64,000 nt of DNA from ZC4RG20 sp036381515 (GTDB taxonomy: Bacteria; Pseudomonadota; Gammaproteobacteria; Steroidobacterales; Rariloculaceae), in NCBI GenBank assembly GCA_036381515.1, contig DASVCR010000015.1:1-64000 (forward strand), read 5' to 3'. Positions 9,323-18,270 of this stretch are shown here, piece after piece. Below the pieces are notes generated by a model. That model ran no database searches. It saw only the letters and a program-made list of their open reading frames with translations, and was not told the origin of the DNA. Position numbers and translations under genes: made by a program. Within the stretch, counting starts at the first letter, position 1; each line of letters opens with the position of its first letter.

Positions 9323-9745
9323 GTGCAGCTCAAGACCCGTTCCAAAGACGAGCCGGAAATCAACATGACGTCGCTGATCGACGTCGTGCTCCTGCTGCTG
9401 ATCTTCTTCATGGTCTCGACGAGCTTCGTGCGCGAGGCGGAGATCAATCTGCACCTCCCCGAGGCGAGCGCGAACGAGCCGTCGGACGCGCCGGCCAACG
9501 CGCTCGAGATCACGGTCACCGAGACCGGCGCCTACCTCGTCAACGGCCGCCCGCTCGTGAACAACGAGCGCCGCACGTTGCGCGCCGCGATCGAGCGCGT
9601 GATCGGCGAGGAGCGCAACGTGCCGGTCTATATCCGCGCGGACGCGAACGCGACGCATCAGGCCGTCGTCACGGCGATGGACGTCGCGGGGCAACTCGGC
9701 TTCGTCAACGTCAACATCGCGACCGTTACGCCTCCTGATGCCTGA
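9323..9745 (+). CDS. exbD: ExbD/TolR-type proton channel protein
   Basis: ExbD is the single-pass partner of ExbB. The product is 140 aa from the GTG at 9323, chosen because AGGAA sits 6-7 nt upstream and homology starts there (MQLKTRSKDEPEINMTSLID). A TTG 69 bp upstream is possible but adds unrelated residues. One membrane helix (VVLLLLIFFMVSTSF) carries the Asp of NMTSLIDVV, the conserved protonatable residue of the family. A periplasmic domain of about 95 residues follows (VPVYIRADANATHQAVVTAMD). The preceding 195 bp after exbB contains no gene. Confidence 0.9.
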   Translation: MQLKTRSKDEPEINMTSLIDVVLLLLIFFMVSTSFVREAEINLHLPEASANEPSDAPANALEITVTETGAYLVNGRPLVNNERRTLRAAIERVIGEERNVPVYIRADANATHQAVVTAMDVAGQLGFVNVNIATVTPPDA

Positions 9746-9823
9746 CCGAACGCCGCCGATCGGCGCGTCGGCTTGCGCCGCAGGGCGCAGCGTGGCGGGC
9801 CTGCCGCGCGCCGAACGAGATCG

Positions 9824-11599
9824 ATGCGCGCCGTGAGCCGCGACGCGGCCGCGGTATACCGTCGGCTGCTCCGGTACCTTCAGCCTCACCGGTGGATCGT
9901 CGGCGGCGCGGTCGTCGCCGCGACCTTCTACGCGCTCGGCACGATGCTGCTGCCGATGCTCCTCGGCGACGTCGTCGCCGAGATCGACACGGACATGCTC
10001 GTGCGCGAGATCGAAGGCGGCGGGCGGTTCTCTGATGCGCCGTGGATGATCCCGGTCGCGATCGCGGTCGTCTTCGCGATCCGCGGCGTCATGGATTTCC
10101 TGATGGTGTACGGGCTCGGCTGGGTCGGGCGCTCGGTCGTGCGCGATCTGCGTGCGGAGCTCTTCGGGCACTACCTGCTGATGCCGTCGAGCGACATCGA
10201 TCAGACGTCGTCCGGCGATCTCATCTCGAAGCTGACGTACAACACGGAGCAGGTCGCCGAGGCGATCTCGAGTGCGATCGTCGTGCTGATCCGCGACAGC
10301 CTCACGATCGTCGTGCTGATCGGGATGATGATCTGGCTCAGTCCTCCGCTGACGCTGCTCGTCGCGATCGTCGGTCCGACCATCGGCGCGCTCGTCGGCT
10401 ACATGAGCAAGGCGTTCAGGCGGCACAGCACGCGGATCCAGAGCTCGATGGGCGACGTCACGCGGGTTGCCGAGCAGGCTCTGCAGGGGCACCGGGTCAT
10501 CAAGGTCTTCGAAGGGCAGGACTACGAGCGCGGGCAGTTCGATTCGATCAACAACCGCAACTTCCGTCTGAACATCCGTCTCACCGCGACACGCGCGGCG
10601 GGCGATTCGCTGACGCAGTACGTCGTCGCGATCGGGGGAGCGGCGGTGATCTTCGTCGCGCTCACGGATTGGGTGCGGCCCGATCTCGACGCGGAGGTGT
10701 TCGTCGAGTTCCTCGCGTACATGGCGATGCTGCTCGCGCCGCTGAAGCGGCTCGTCAACATCAACGTGTCGCTGCAGCGCGGTATCGCGGCGGCGGAGAG
10801 CGTGTTCGAGACGATGGACGGCGCGGTCGAGCGTGATACCGGCACCGTGTCGCTCGAGCGCGCGCGCGGCGATATCGAGTACCGCAACGTGTCGTTCGGC
10901 TACGGCGGCCGCAGCACGCGCGTGCTGCACGACGTGAGCTTCCGCGCGCCAGCCGGATCGACGGTCGCGCTCGTCGGCCGCTCGGGCAGCGGCAAATCGA
11001 CGATCGCGAATCTGCTGCCGCGCTTCTACGAGATCGACGACGGCGAGATCCTGCTCGACGGCATCGACATCCGCCGCTACAAGCTCGCGGACCTGCGCCG
11101 GCAGATCGGCTTCGTGAGCCAGGACGTCGTGCTGTTCGACGACACGATCGCGAACAACATCGCGTACGGCGGGCTCTCGGGCTGCTCGCGCGAAGACATC
11201 GAGCGGGCTGCCGAGGCCGCATACGTCTCCGAGTTCGCGGCCGCGCTGCCCGACGGGCTCGATACCGAGGTCGGCGAGCGCGGCGTGCTGCTGTCGGGCG
11301 GGCAGCGCCAGCGGATCGCGATCGCGCGCGCGCTCCTGAAGAACGCGCCGGTGCTGATCCTCGACGAGGCGACGTCCGCGCTCGACACGGAGTCGGAGCG
11401 GCGCGTGCAGAGCGCGCTCAACCGGTTGATGGAAGGCAGGACGACGCTCGTGATCGCGCACCGCCTGTCGACGATCGAGCGGGCGGACCTGATCGTCGTG
11501 ATGTCCGAGGGGCGGATCGTCGAGACCGGCACGCACGCGACGCTTCTCGAGCACGGCGGGCATTACGCCGCGCTCTATCGGATGCAGTTCGCGGATTGA
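9824..11599 (+). CDS. msbA: Lipid A export ATP-binding/permease MsbA
   Basis: MsbA is a homodimeric ABC exporter that flips core-lipid A across the inner membrane. The 591-residue length matches the family (about 580). A six-helix transmembrane domain occupies about residues 20-315. The nucleotide-binding domain shows Walker A GRSGSGKST, the Q-loop IGFVSQDVVLFDDTIANNIAYG, signature LSGGQRQR, Walker B LILDEATSALD and the H-loop VIAHRLSTIE. The ATG at 9824 gives a normal N-terminus (MRAVSRDAAAVYRRLLRYL). It is placed directly before lpxK, overlapping its possible TTG start, the same msbA-lpxK pairing as in E. coli, which supports MsbA over a generic exporter. Confidence 0.93.
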   Translation: MRAVSRDAAAVYRRLLRYLQPHRWIVGGAVVAATFYALGTMLLPMLLGDVVAEIDTDMLVREIEGGGRFSDAPWMIPVAIAVVFAIRGVMDFLMVYGLGWVGRSVVRDLRAELFGHYLLMPSSDIDQTSSGDLISKLTYNTEQVAEAISSAIVVLIRDSLTIVVLIGMMIWLSPPLTLLVAIVGPTIGALVGYMSKAFRRHSTRIQSSMGDVTRVAEQALQGHRVIKVFEGQDYERGQFDSINNRNFRLNIRLTATRAAGDSLTQYVVAIGGAAVIFVALTDWVRPDLDAEVFVEFLAYMAMLLAPLKRLVNINVSLQRGIAAAESVFETMDGAVERDTGTVSLERARGDIEYRNVSFGYGGRSTRVLHDVSFRAPAGSTVALVGRSGSGKSTIANLLPRFYEIDDGEILLDGIDIRRYKLADLRRQIGFVSQDVVLFDDTIANNIAYGGLSGCSREDIERAAEAAYVSEFAAALPDGLDTEVGERGVLLSGGQRQRIAIARALLKNAPVLILDEATSALDTESERRVQSALNRLMEGRTTLVIAHRLSTIERADLIVVMSEGRIVETGTHATLLEHGGHYAALYRMQFAD

Positions 11600-11631
11600 C
11601 GGCGCCGCGGCCGCTGCGCGCGGAGGACGTG

Positions 11632-12735
11632 GTGAACGCATGGCACAGACGAGCGGCGCACGCGGTCGAGCGCGTCTGGTACGGCGCGAGCGCGTGGCGA
11701 TGGGCGCTGTGGCCGCTGTCGGCGCTGTTCCGCGCGCTCGTCTCGTCGCGCGCGGCCGCCTATCGCGGGGGCGTCAAGCGCAGCGTGCGCCTGCCGGTGC
11801 CGGTCGTCGTCGTCGGCAACGTGACCGTCGGCGGGACCGGCAAGACGCCGTTCGTGATCTGGCTCGCGCGCGAGCTCGCCGCGCGCGGTCATTCTCCCGG
11901 CATCGTGACGCGTGGCTACCGCGGCCGTGCAGCGGGCTCGCCGCTGCGCGTGACGGCGGCGTCCTCCACCGACGACGCAGGCGACGAGCCGGTGCTGCTC
12001 GCGGCGCGCACGGCGCGGCCCGTCGTGGCCGCGGCCGATCGAGTCGCGGCCGCCGAGGCGCTGCTCGACGACGTGCCCGGCGTCGACGTGCTCTTGTCCG
12101 ACGACGGCCTGCAGCACTATCGGCTCGCGCGCGCGTTCGAGATCGCCGTCGTCGATGCGGCGCGCGGCTTCGGCAACGGCCTGTGCCTGCCCGCCGGGCC
12201 GCTGCGCGAGCCCGTGACGCGGCTCGCGACGGTCGACGCGGTCGTCGTGAACGATGGCAGCGGCGTCGGGCCGGACGATGCGCCCGCGGAGCCGCGGAGC
12301 GCGCTGCGCGGGATCCCGGGGGACGTGCCGCGCGTGCCGATGAGGCTCGCCGTGACCCGCGTGTACCGCATCGCGGACGGCATCGAGGCGTCGCTCGACG
12401 CGTTCGCCGGCCGGACCGTCCATGCGGTCGCCGGGATCGGTCATCCGGAGCGGTTCTTCCGGATGCTCGAGCGCGCCGGCATCTTCGTGCTGCGGCATCC
12501 GCTGCCGGACCACGCGCCGCTCCGCACCGAGGATCTGCCGCGCGAGCCGGCCGTGCCGGTGCTCGTGACCGAAAAGGATGCGGTGAAGCTGCGCGGCGCC
12601 GCGCCCGACGACGTCTGGTGCGTCACGGTCGATGCGGTAGTCGGCGCGGCCGAAGGCGAGCGGCTCGTCACCGCGATCGAGGCGGCGATGCTGGCGCACG
12701 CGCGCGCCGACGCCGATCATCGAACGCGTTCGTAG
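11632..12735 (+). CDS. lpxK: Tetraacyldisaccharide 4'-kinase LpxK
   Basis: LpxK phosphorylates the 4' position of the lipid A disaccharide at the cytoplasmic face of the inner membrane. The 367-residue product has an N-terminal amphipathic or membrane-associated segment (about 1-40) and then the modified P-loop GNVTVGGTGKTPFV, diagnostic of LpxK. LLSDDGLQHYRLARAFEIAV, another family signature, follows around residue 155. I use the GTG at 11632 because GGAGGA lies 5 nt upstream; a TTG at 11596 overlapping the msbA stop is an alternative. The small ycaR gene that often follows lpxK is absent here. Confidence 0.92.
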   Translation: MNAWHRRAAHAVERVWYGASAWRWALWPLSALFRALVSSRAAAYRGGVKRSVRLPVPVVVVGNVTVGGTGKTPFVIWLARELAARGHSPGIVTRGYRGRAAGSPLRVTAASSTDDAGDEPVLLAARTARPVVAAADRVAAAEALLDDVPGVDVLLSDDGLQHYRLARAFEIAVVDAARGFGNGLCLPAGPLREPVTRLATVDAVVVNDGSGVGPDDAPAEPRSALRGIPGDVPRVPMRLAVTRVYRIADGIEASLDAFAGRTVHAVAGIGHPERFFRMLERAGIFVLRHPLPDHAPLRTEDLPREPAVPVLVTEKDAVKLRGAAPDDVWCVTVDAVVGAAEGERLVTAIEAAMLAHARADADHRTRS

Positions 12736-12760
12736 ACCTTTCGCAGAATTCGAGCGACGT

Positions 12761-13528
12761 ATGCACGACGATTTCAGCGTAGTGATCCCGGCCCGATACG
12801 CGTCGAGCCGCCTGCCCGGCAAGCCGCTCGCGGACATCGGCGGCCGGCCGATGATCGCGTGGGTGCACGAGCGCGCCGTCGCGAGCGGAGCGGGCGAGGT
12901 CGTCGTCGCGACCGACGACGAACGGGTCGCTGAAGCGGCCCGCGCGCACGGCGCGCGCGTCGAGATGACGGGCGCGCATCACCAGAGCGGCACCGATCGC
13001 GCGGCGGAGGTGGCCGAGCGTCTCGGCTGGGACGACGCGCGGATCGTCGTCAACGTGCAGGGCGACGAGCCGCTCGTGCCGCCCGCGCTGATCGCGCAGG
13101 TCGCGCGTCTTCTCGCGCAGCATCCCGATGCGGCCATCGCGACGCTCGCGACGCCGATCGAGCGCGCGGACGAGCTGACGGACCCGAGCGCGGCGAAGGT
13201 CGTCTGTGACCGCGCGGGCCGGGCGCTCTACTTCAGCCGCGCACCGATCCCGTTCAGTCGCGACGGCGACCGGCCCGAGCCGCCGCGCCGGCACGTTGGG
13301 CTCTATGCCTACCGGGTGCGCGATCTCAAGCGGCTCAGCGCGGAGCCGCCGTGCGCGCTCGAGCTCGTCGAACGGCTCGAGCAGCTGCGCGCGCTCTGGC
13401 TCGGCATGCGCATCGTCGTCGCCGACGCCGTCGTGCCGCCGGCGCGCGGCGTCGATACGCCCGCCGAGCTCGACGCGATCAGGGCCGCCGTCGCCGCGGG
13501 CCGTGCCGATCCCGCCCGGCCGGGCTGA
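12761..13528 (+). CDS. kdsB: 3-deoxy-manno-octulosonate cytidylyltransferase (CMP-Kdo synthetase)
   Basis: KdsB activates Kdo with CTP for addition to lipid A. The 255-residue length is normal. It begins with the nucleotide-binding signature IPARYASSRLPGKPL, followed by ATDDERV, SGTDRAAEVAERL and the VQGDEPLVPP motif that binds the sugar nucleotide. Later motifs are RAPIPFSRDG and HVGLYAYR, also family-typical. The gene lies 25 bp after lpxK and is surely in the same transcription unit. The product is cytoplasmic. Confidence 0.95.
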   Translation: MHDDFSVVIPARYASSRLPGKPLADIGGRPMIAWVHERAVASGAGEVVVATDDERVAEAARAHGARVEMTGAHHQSGTDRAAEVAERLGWDDARIVVNVQGDEPLVPPALIAQVARLLAQHPDAAIATLATPIERADELTDPSAAKVVCDRAGRALYFSRAPIPFSRDGDRPEPPRRHVGLYAYRVRDLKRLSAEPPCALELVERLEQLRALWLGMRIVVADAVVPPARGVDTPAELDAIRAAVAAGRADPARPG

Positions 13529-13611
13529 CCGACCCGGCCGCGCGCGTGCTGTACAATCCGCCTTCCGATCGGAGCGGACACGAACGCGCACGACGTATTA
13601 GAACGCGAACG

Positions 13612-14181
13612 GTGAAAGCGATTCTCGACAGGTTGAGGCGCAGCGGCACGGAAGTCGTGGACGATGCGCCTGACGAGGCGGAGGGCTTCGGCCTGCTGTT
13701 CGTCTGCATGGGGAACATCTGCCGTTCCCCGACGGCCGAGGCGGTCTTCCGCAAGGTTTGGCAGGAGCGGGCTCCGGAGCTCAAGCTCAGGATCGATTCG
13801 GCGGGCACGCATGCGTATCACGTCGGCGAGCCGCCCGATCCGCGCGCGCAGCGCGCCGCGGCCCGTCGCGGTTTCGACCTCAGCGGTCAGCGCGCGCGGC
13901 GAGTGCGGGTGGAGGATTTCGAGCGCTTCGACCTCGTGCTCGCGATGGATCTGCTCAACGTCGAGCTGCTGCGCGAGCTCGCGCCGCCCGAGCACCATCG
14001 GCGCATCCGGCTGCTGCTCGAATTCGCGCCGCAGCTCGGGCGGACCGAGGTCCCGGACCCGTACTACGGCGGCAACAACGGCTTCGAGCACGTCCTCGAT
14101 CTCGTCGAGGAGGCGTCGATCGGCCTGCTCGAGCACGTCCGCGCGCTCGTCGGCGAGCCGCCGCGCCGGCCCGAGCCGTAA
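13612..14181 (+). CDS. Low-molecular-weight protein-tyrosine-phosphatase
   Basis: A cytoplasmic phosphatase of the LMW-PTP family, often paired with kdsB in gammaproteobacteria. The active-site loop FVCMGNICRSPTAE gives Cys32 and Arg38 of the C(X)5R motif. The catalytic acid lies in VPDPYYGG near the C-terminus. The protein starts at a GTG, giving 189 residues with about 25 extra N-terminal residues before the usual core (core family length about 150-160), so a later non-ATG start cannot be excluded. Substrates cannot be read from sequence. A TACAAT -10-like hexamer at 13552-13557 may give a separate promoter. murB, which often sits between this gene and rne, is absent. Confidence 0.88.
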   Translation: MKAILDRLRRSGTEVVDDAPDEAEGFGLLFVCMGNICRSPTAEAVFRKVWQERAPELKLRIDSAGTHAYHVGEPPDPRAQRAAARRGFDLSGQRARRVRVEDFERFDLVLAMDLLNVELLRELAPPEHHRRIRLLLEFAPQLGRTEVPDPYYGGNNGFEHVLDLVEEASIGLLEHVRALVGEPPRRPEP

Positions 14182-14225
14182 GGTCAGTCGGCCGCGGCCG
14201 CCGCGACGTCCCGCCGCGGCGCGCG

Positions 14226-16829
14226 TCAGCCCGAGGCCGAAGCCTCCTTGCCGGGCTCGACCGCCACCGCCGGCTCGGGCTGCTTCGCCCGCGGCGGCTC
14301 CAGAGGCGTGACCGCCGGCTCACTGCGTTCGCCGGCGGGTCGGCCCGCGGGGTCGGGCGTCTGCTCCGGGCGCGACTCGCCGTTCCCCGAATGCGCGGAT
14401 CCGGCCGATTCCGATCGGTCGGCGTGCTCGCCGGCGCGGCCCTGTCGGGCCTCCGGCTTGTCGCGGTGCTCGTCGCCGCCGTCGTCGCGCTCGCGGCGCT
14501 CGTCGCCGCCGCGGTCGCGCTCGCGGTGCTCGTCGCCGCCGTCGCGCTCACGGCGATCCGGGCCCGGCTCGGCGGCCTCGACCGACGTCCGCGGCGCTTC
14601 GGCCCCACGCGCGTCCGCGCGTGACGTGTCGGCGTCGGGCCGGCCGCGGCCCGAGGCATCGGGTTGTGTCGAGTGCTCGCCGGCTACCGCGTCCGCCTGA
14701 CGCGCACGCTCGTCCTGGCCGCCGCCTCGCCGGCGGCGCGAGCGTCGCCGGGACGAGCCCTGGCCGCCCGAAGCCTGATCCGGCTGGCCTTCGTGGTTCT
14801 GGCGTCCGCCCGCGGCCTGCGCGGTGTCGCGCGCGCCGTTCCGTGCCGACTCACGGGCCGAGCCGTTCGCCGCGGACTCGCGGGACTTGCCGCTCTGATC
14901 CCGCCCGGACTTCGCGCCCTGGCCGTTGCCGCCGTCACGCGACGCCTTGCCTTGCGCGCTTCCTTCCGCGCGTCCGCCGCGGCCGCGCCGCTGCCCGCTC
15001 GAGCGCTCGCGCTCGCCGCCGCGCCCGCGGCGTTCGCCGCCGTCGGCCCGCGCGTCGCGTCCGCTCGCCGCGCCGGACTTTCGGCCCTCGCGCGCCTTCG
15101 GCTTCGACTCCTCGGTCGCGCCCGCGCCGCCGCCGCCGTTCAGCCAACCGAACATCCGCTGCCAAAGGCTCGGCTCAGTGCGCTTCGCAGGCTGAGGCGG
15201 GGGCGGCTGCGGGGCGGGGGTCGCCGGCAGCACGTTCTGCACGGCCGCCTCCTCGGCCTTGACCGCGCGCTTGATCTCCTCGTACGCGAGCGAAGGGTCC
15301 TCCTTCGGCGTGACCATCTTGTAGCTCGTCGCGCTGTTCTCGGGCAGATACGCCTCGTCGTCCCGCACGCGCTTGATCGAGTAATTCGGCGTCTCCATGT
15401 CCGGATTGCCGATCAGCACGATCTGCACGTTGTTGCGCTCCTGGATCGTGTGCACCCACTCGCGCTTCTCGTTCAGCAGGTAGTTGCTGACGTCGACGGG
15501 CAGCTGCGCGATGACCTTGGCGGTACGCTCCTTCCGAGCCTCCTCGCCGACGAGCCTCAGGATCGCGAGCGCGAGGGACTCGACGCTCCTCACGTTGCCG
15601 GTGCCGTTGCAGCGCGGGCAGACGGATTGCGTCGACTCCTCGAGCGACGGACGCAGCCGCTGCCGCGACAGCTCGAGCAGGCCGAACCGGGAGATGCGCC
15701 CGATCTGGATCCGGGCGCGGTCCTGCTTGACCGCCTCGCGGAGGCGGTTCTCGACCTCGCGCTGGTTGCGGTGCGGGCCCATGTCGATGAAGTCGATCAC
15801 GATCAGGCCGCCGAGGTCGCGGATCCGGAGCTGCCGCGCGATCTCGTCCGCGGCCTCGAGGTTCGTGTTGAGCGCGGTCTCCTCGATGTCCTCGCCCTTC
15901 GTCGAGCGCGCCGAGTTGATGTCGATCGCCGTCAGCGCCTCGGTGTGGTCAATCACGATGCTGCCGCCGGACGGCAGCTGCACCTTGTGGGCGAACGCCG
16001 ATTCGATCTGGCTCTCGATCTGGAAACGGGTGAAGAGGGGGACCGTCGGGTCCTCGTACAGCTTGAGCTTGCGGACGCTCTGCGGCAGCACCCGCTCCAT
16101 GAACTCGAGCGCTTCCTGGTACACCTTCGGGTCGTCGATCAGGATCTCGCCGATCTCGCTCGAGTAGTAGTCGCGCAGCGCCCGAACGATCGCGTTGCCT
16201 TCCTGGTAGATCAGGAACGGCGCGGGCCGCGTCACGACGACCTGCAGGATCGACTCCCAGACGCGCAGCAGGTAGTCGAGGTCCCAGCGGAGCTCCTCGA
16301 TGCTGCGGCCGACGCCGGCCGTGCGCACGATGCAGCCCATGCCCTCGGGCGGGTTCAGCTCCTCGAGCGACTGCCGGACGATCTCCCGGTCCTCGCCGGT
16401 GATGCGGCGGGAGACGCCGCCGGCGCCGGGGTTGTTTGGCATGAGCACGAGGAAGCGGCCGGCGAGGCTGACGTAGGTCGTCAGCGCGGCGCCCTTCGTG
16501 CCGCGCTCCTCCTTCTCGACCTGGACGACGATCTCCTGGTTCTCGCGCAGCACCTCGCGAATATTCACGCGGGTGCCGGGCTCGGGCTGACGGATGAAGT
16601 ACTCGGGAGAGATTTCCTTCAGCGGCAGGAATCCGTGGCGCTGCGCGCCGTAGTCGACGAACGCCGCCTCGAGGCTCGGCTCGATGCGGGTGATGCGCCC
16701 TTTGTAGATGTTCGCCTTGCGCTGTTCTCTGGATGGAACCTCGATATCAAGATCGTAAAGCTTCTGGCCATCGACCATGGCCACGCGCAACTCTTCCTGT
16801 TGAGTTGCGTTCACCAACATTCGTTTCAT
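14226..16829 (-). CDS. rne: Ribonuclease E
   Basis: RNase E is the endonuclease that initiates mRNA decay, matures rRNA and tRNA, and scaffolds the degradosome at the inner membrane. The N-terminal catalytic half begins MKRMLVNATQQEELRVAMVDG. It contains the S1 domain (KANIYKGRITRIEPSLEAAF, about 35-125), the DNase I-like catalytic segments with VIDHTEALTAIDIN and GGLIVIDFIDM, and the Zn-link CPRCNGTG near residues 403-406. Residues from about 520 to 867 form a low-complexity, Arg/Gly/Asp/Glu-rich tail, as expected of RNase E and not of the shorter RNase G. Part of the tail is a degenerate repeat of units such as RERDGGDEH. The gene converges on the phosphatase gene with a 44-bp gap and is divergent from rluC, as in E. 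coli. Confidence 0.96.
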   Translation of the reverse strand: MKRMLVNATQQEELRVAMVDGQKLYDLDIEVPSREQRKANIYKGRITRIEPSLEAAFVDYGAQRHGFLPLKEISPEYFIRQPEPGTRVNIREVLRENQEIVVQVEKEERGTKGAALTTYVSLAGRFLVLMPNNPGAGGVSRRITGEDREIVRQSLEELNPPEGMGCIVRTAGVGRSIEELRWDLDYLLRVWESILQVVVTRPAPFLIYQEGNAIVRALRDYYSSEIGEILIDDPKVYQEALEFMERVLPQSVRKLKLYEDPTVPLFTRFQIESQIESAFAHKVQLPSGGSIVIDHTEALTAIDINSARSTKGEDIEETALNTNLEAADEIARQLRIRDLGGLIVIDFIDMGPHRNQREVENRLREAVKQDRARIQIGRISRFGLLELSRQRLRPSLEESTQSVCPRCNGTGNVRSVESLALAILRLVGEEARKERTAKVIAQLPVDVSNYLLNEKREWVHTIQERNNVQIVLIGNPDMETPNYSIKRVRDDEAYLPENSATSYKMVTPKEDPSLAYEEIKRAVKAEEAAVQNVLPATPAPQPPPPQPAKRTEPSLWQRMFGWLNGGGGAGATEESKPKAREGRKSGAASGRDARADGGERRGRGGERERSSGQRRGRGGRAEGSAQGKASRDGGNGQGAKSGRDQSGKSRESAANGSARESARNGARDTAQAAGGRQNHEGQPDQASGGQGSSRRRSRRRRGGGQDERARQADAVAGEHSTQPDASGRGRPDADTSRADARGAEAPRTSVEAAEPGPDRRERDGGDEHRERDRGGDERRERDDGGDEHRDKPEARQGRAGEHADRSESAGSAHSGNGESRPEQTPDPAGRPAGERSEPAVTPLEPPRAKQPEPAVAVEPGKEASASG

Positions 16830-17149
16830 AAGACCTCAGCCCATGGGGGACGGGCCCGGTGCCTGGTAAGACCGCCGCGATCTGCGCAGCAGAACTCGAG
16901 CAGTACGGGTCGGGTAGACGTAACACGATTCTGCGAGAGGCGTTGCCGGCTCGATCCGTCAACGTATGTTGATCAACTGCGTCTCGACGGAGAGTAATCG
17001 CCTCCAAAATCGCGGCACCAATCCGGGTTCGCCGAAAACAAAACCCTTTCAGAACGTAAAGTAAAAGGCCGCTCAGCGTCTGAGACGGCCGGAATACGAC
17101 GCGGATCAACCGGGCAGGGGGTCTGCCGCAGGCGAAATCCGTTGTCCGT
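16830..17149 (-). promoter_or_regulatory. Long structured rne 5' leader
   Basis: About 310 nt separate the putative rne promoter from the rne ATG, and no gene lies inside. In E. coli the rne 5' untranslated region is similarly long (about 360 nt) and its hairpins mediate autoregulation by RNase E; an equivalent role here is inference. The clearest structure is the two-part hairpin at 17067-17090, listed separately, near the 5' end of the leader. No sequence similarity to the E. coli leader was established. Confidence 0.55.
17060..17090 (-). terminator. Hairpin plus U-rich tract in the rne leader
   Basis: On the minus strand GGCCG (17090-17086) pairs with CGGCC (17071-17067), with an inner stem CTCAG/CTGAG around an ACG loop. 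The U-rich run TTTTACTTT follows immediately. It resembles an intrinsic terminator placed about 60 nt after the inferred rne start, so it may act as an attenuator or as an RNase E recognition hairpin. Confidence 0.5.
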
Positions 17150-17177
17150 ACTATAACATAGACCTTCTTATGCACAA
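17150..17177 (-). promoter_or_regulatory. Putative rne promoter
   Basis: Read on the minus strand, TTGTGC (17177-17172) and TATAGT (17155-17150) are separated by 16 bp. The -35 overlaps the first codons of the divergent rluC gene. The arrangement would start the rne transcript near 17143. Confidence 0.5.
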
Positions 17178-18270
17178 TTTGGCGGATCTAGTGGGCACCG
17201 AGCGAGATAAGAACGCGGTCCGACAGGGAAAAAGCGCCGTCGAGGTCAGGACCGTCGATGCGGAGCTCGAGGGCCAGCGGCTCGATAACTTCCTGATCGC
17301 GTGCCTCAAGGGCGTTCCTCGCAGCCACGTGTACCGGTTGATCCGCTCCGGCCAGGTCCGCGTCAACTCGGGCCGTGCGGCGCCGAGCTACAAGCTTAGA
17401 GCGGGCGACCGCGTCAGAGTGCCGCCCGTCGGCCGGTCGGGGACCGCCGCGGCCGCGCCGTCGGCGCCGGAAGCGGTCGCCTGGCTCGCGGACAGGATCA
17501 TCTACGAGGACGCGCGGCTGCTCGTCCTCGACAAGCCGGCCGGGCTCGCGGTGCACGGCGGCAGCGGCGTGAACCTGGGCTGCATCGAGGCGCTGCGCGT
17601 GCTGCGGCCCGAACTCACGGCGCTCGAGCTGGTCCACCGGCTCGACCGCGGCACGTCGGGCTGTCTCCTCGTCGCGAAGCGCCGCAGCGTCCTGCGCGCG
17701 CTCCACGCCGTGCTGCGCGACGGCGGCATGGAAAAGCGCTATCTCGCGCTCGTTCGCGGCATTTGGGAGCACGGTGACGTCGAGATCGACGCGCCGCTCG
17801 CCGCGCGGCGCCGCAAGCAGGGCGAGGTCGTCGTCCGCGTCGACGACGCGGGCAAGCCCGCGTCGAGCCGGTTCCGCCGGGTCGACGCGTTCGGCTCGGT
17901 CGCGTCGCTCGTCGAGGTGTCGATCGCGACCGGCCGGACTCACCAGATCCGAGTGCATGCGGCGCACGCGGGCCATCCGATCGCCGGAGACGAGCGCTAC
18001 GGCGACCCGGCTTTCAACGAGGCGATCAAGGCCTATGGGCTGAGGCGCATGTTTCTGCATGCCGCCGCCGTCGCGTTCGACTGGCCGGACAGCGGTGAGC
18101 CGTTCGCGGTGAGCGCGCCGCTGCCCGCCGACCTCAAGGACGTGCTGCAGGCGCTCGATCGGGCGCGAGCGGATCGAGGCCGCAAGCCCGAAGGGTCGCG
18201 GCCACCCAGATCAGCGGCAGGCCGATCAGCCCGGTCGGGTCGCGGCTCCGGATCGCGGAAAAGAGTATGA
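17170..18270 (+). CDS. rluC: 23S rRNA pseudouridine synthase RluC-type
   Basis: RluC isomerises uridines 955, 2504 and 2580 (E. coli numbering) in 23S rRNA. An S4-like RNA-binding domain lies at about residues 35-90 (GQRLDNFLIACLKGVPRSHVY). The pseudouridine synthase domain has ELVHRLDRGTSG with catalytic Asp159, LVAKRR, KRYLALVRG and TGRTHQIRVH. Divergence from rne strongly supports RluC over RluD. Homology ends near residue 320 (PADLKDVLQALDR). The remaining ~40 residues are Arg/Gly/Ser-rich and lie entirely over the 3' end of maf on the other strand, so they are probably a run-through tail. No good Shine-Dalgarno was seen before the ATG. Confidence 0.92.
   Translation: MHNLADLVGTERDKNAVRQGKSAVEVRTVDAELEGQRLDNFLIACLKGVPRSHVYRLIRSGQVRVNSGRAAPSYKLRAGDRVRVPPVGRSGTAAAAPSAPEAVAWLADRIIYEDARLLVLDKPAGLAVHGGSGVNLGCIEALRVLRPELTALELVHRLDRGTSGCLLVAKRRSVLRALHAVLRDGGMEKRYLALVRGIWEHGDVEIDAPLAARRRKQGEVVVRVDDAGKPASSRFRRVDAFGSVASLVEVSIATGRTHQIRVHAAHAGHPIAGDERYGDPAFNEAIKAYGLRRMFLHAAAVAFDWPDSGEPFAVSAPLPADLKDVLQALDRARADRGRKPEGSRPPRSAAGRSARSGRGSGSRKRV

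Noticed and set aside
8273..11641. A 1122-codon minus-strand frame under exbB, exbD and msbA
   Set aside because: Antisense shadow of conserved genes with no motif of its own.
14182..14225. Bidirectional terminator between the phosphatase gene and rne
   Set aside because: The GC-rich sequence can fold but has no T-tract in either direction.
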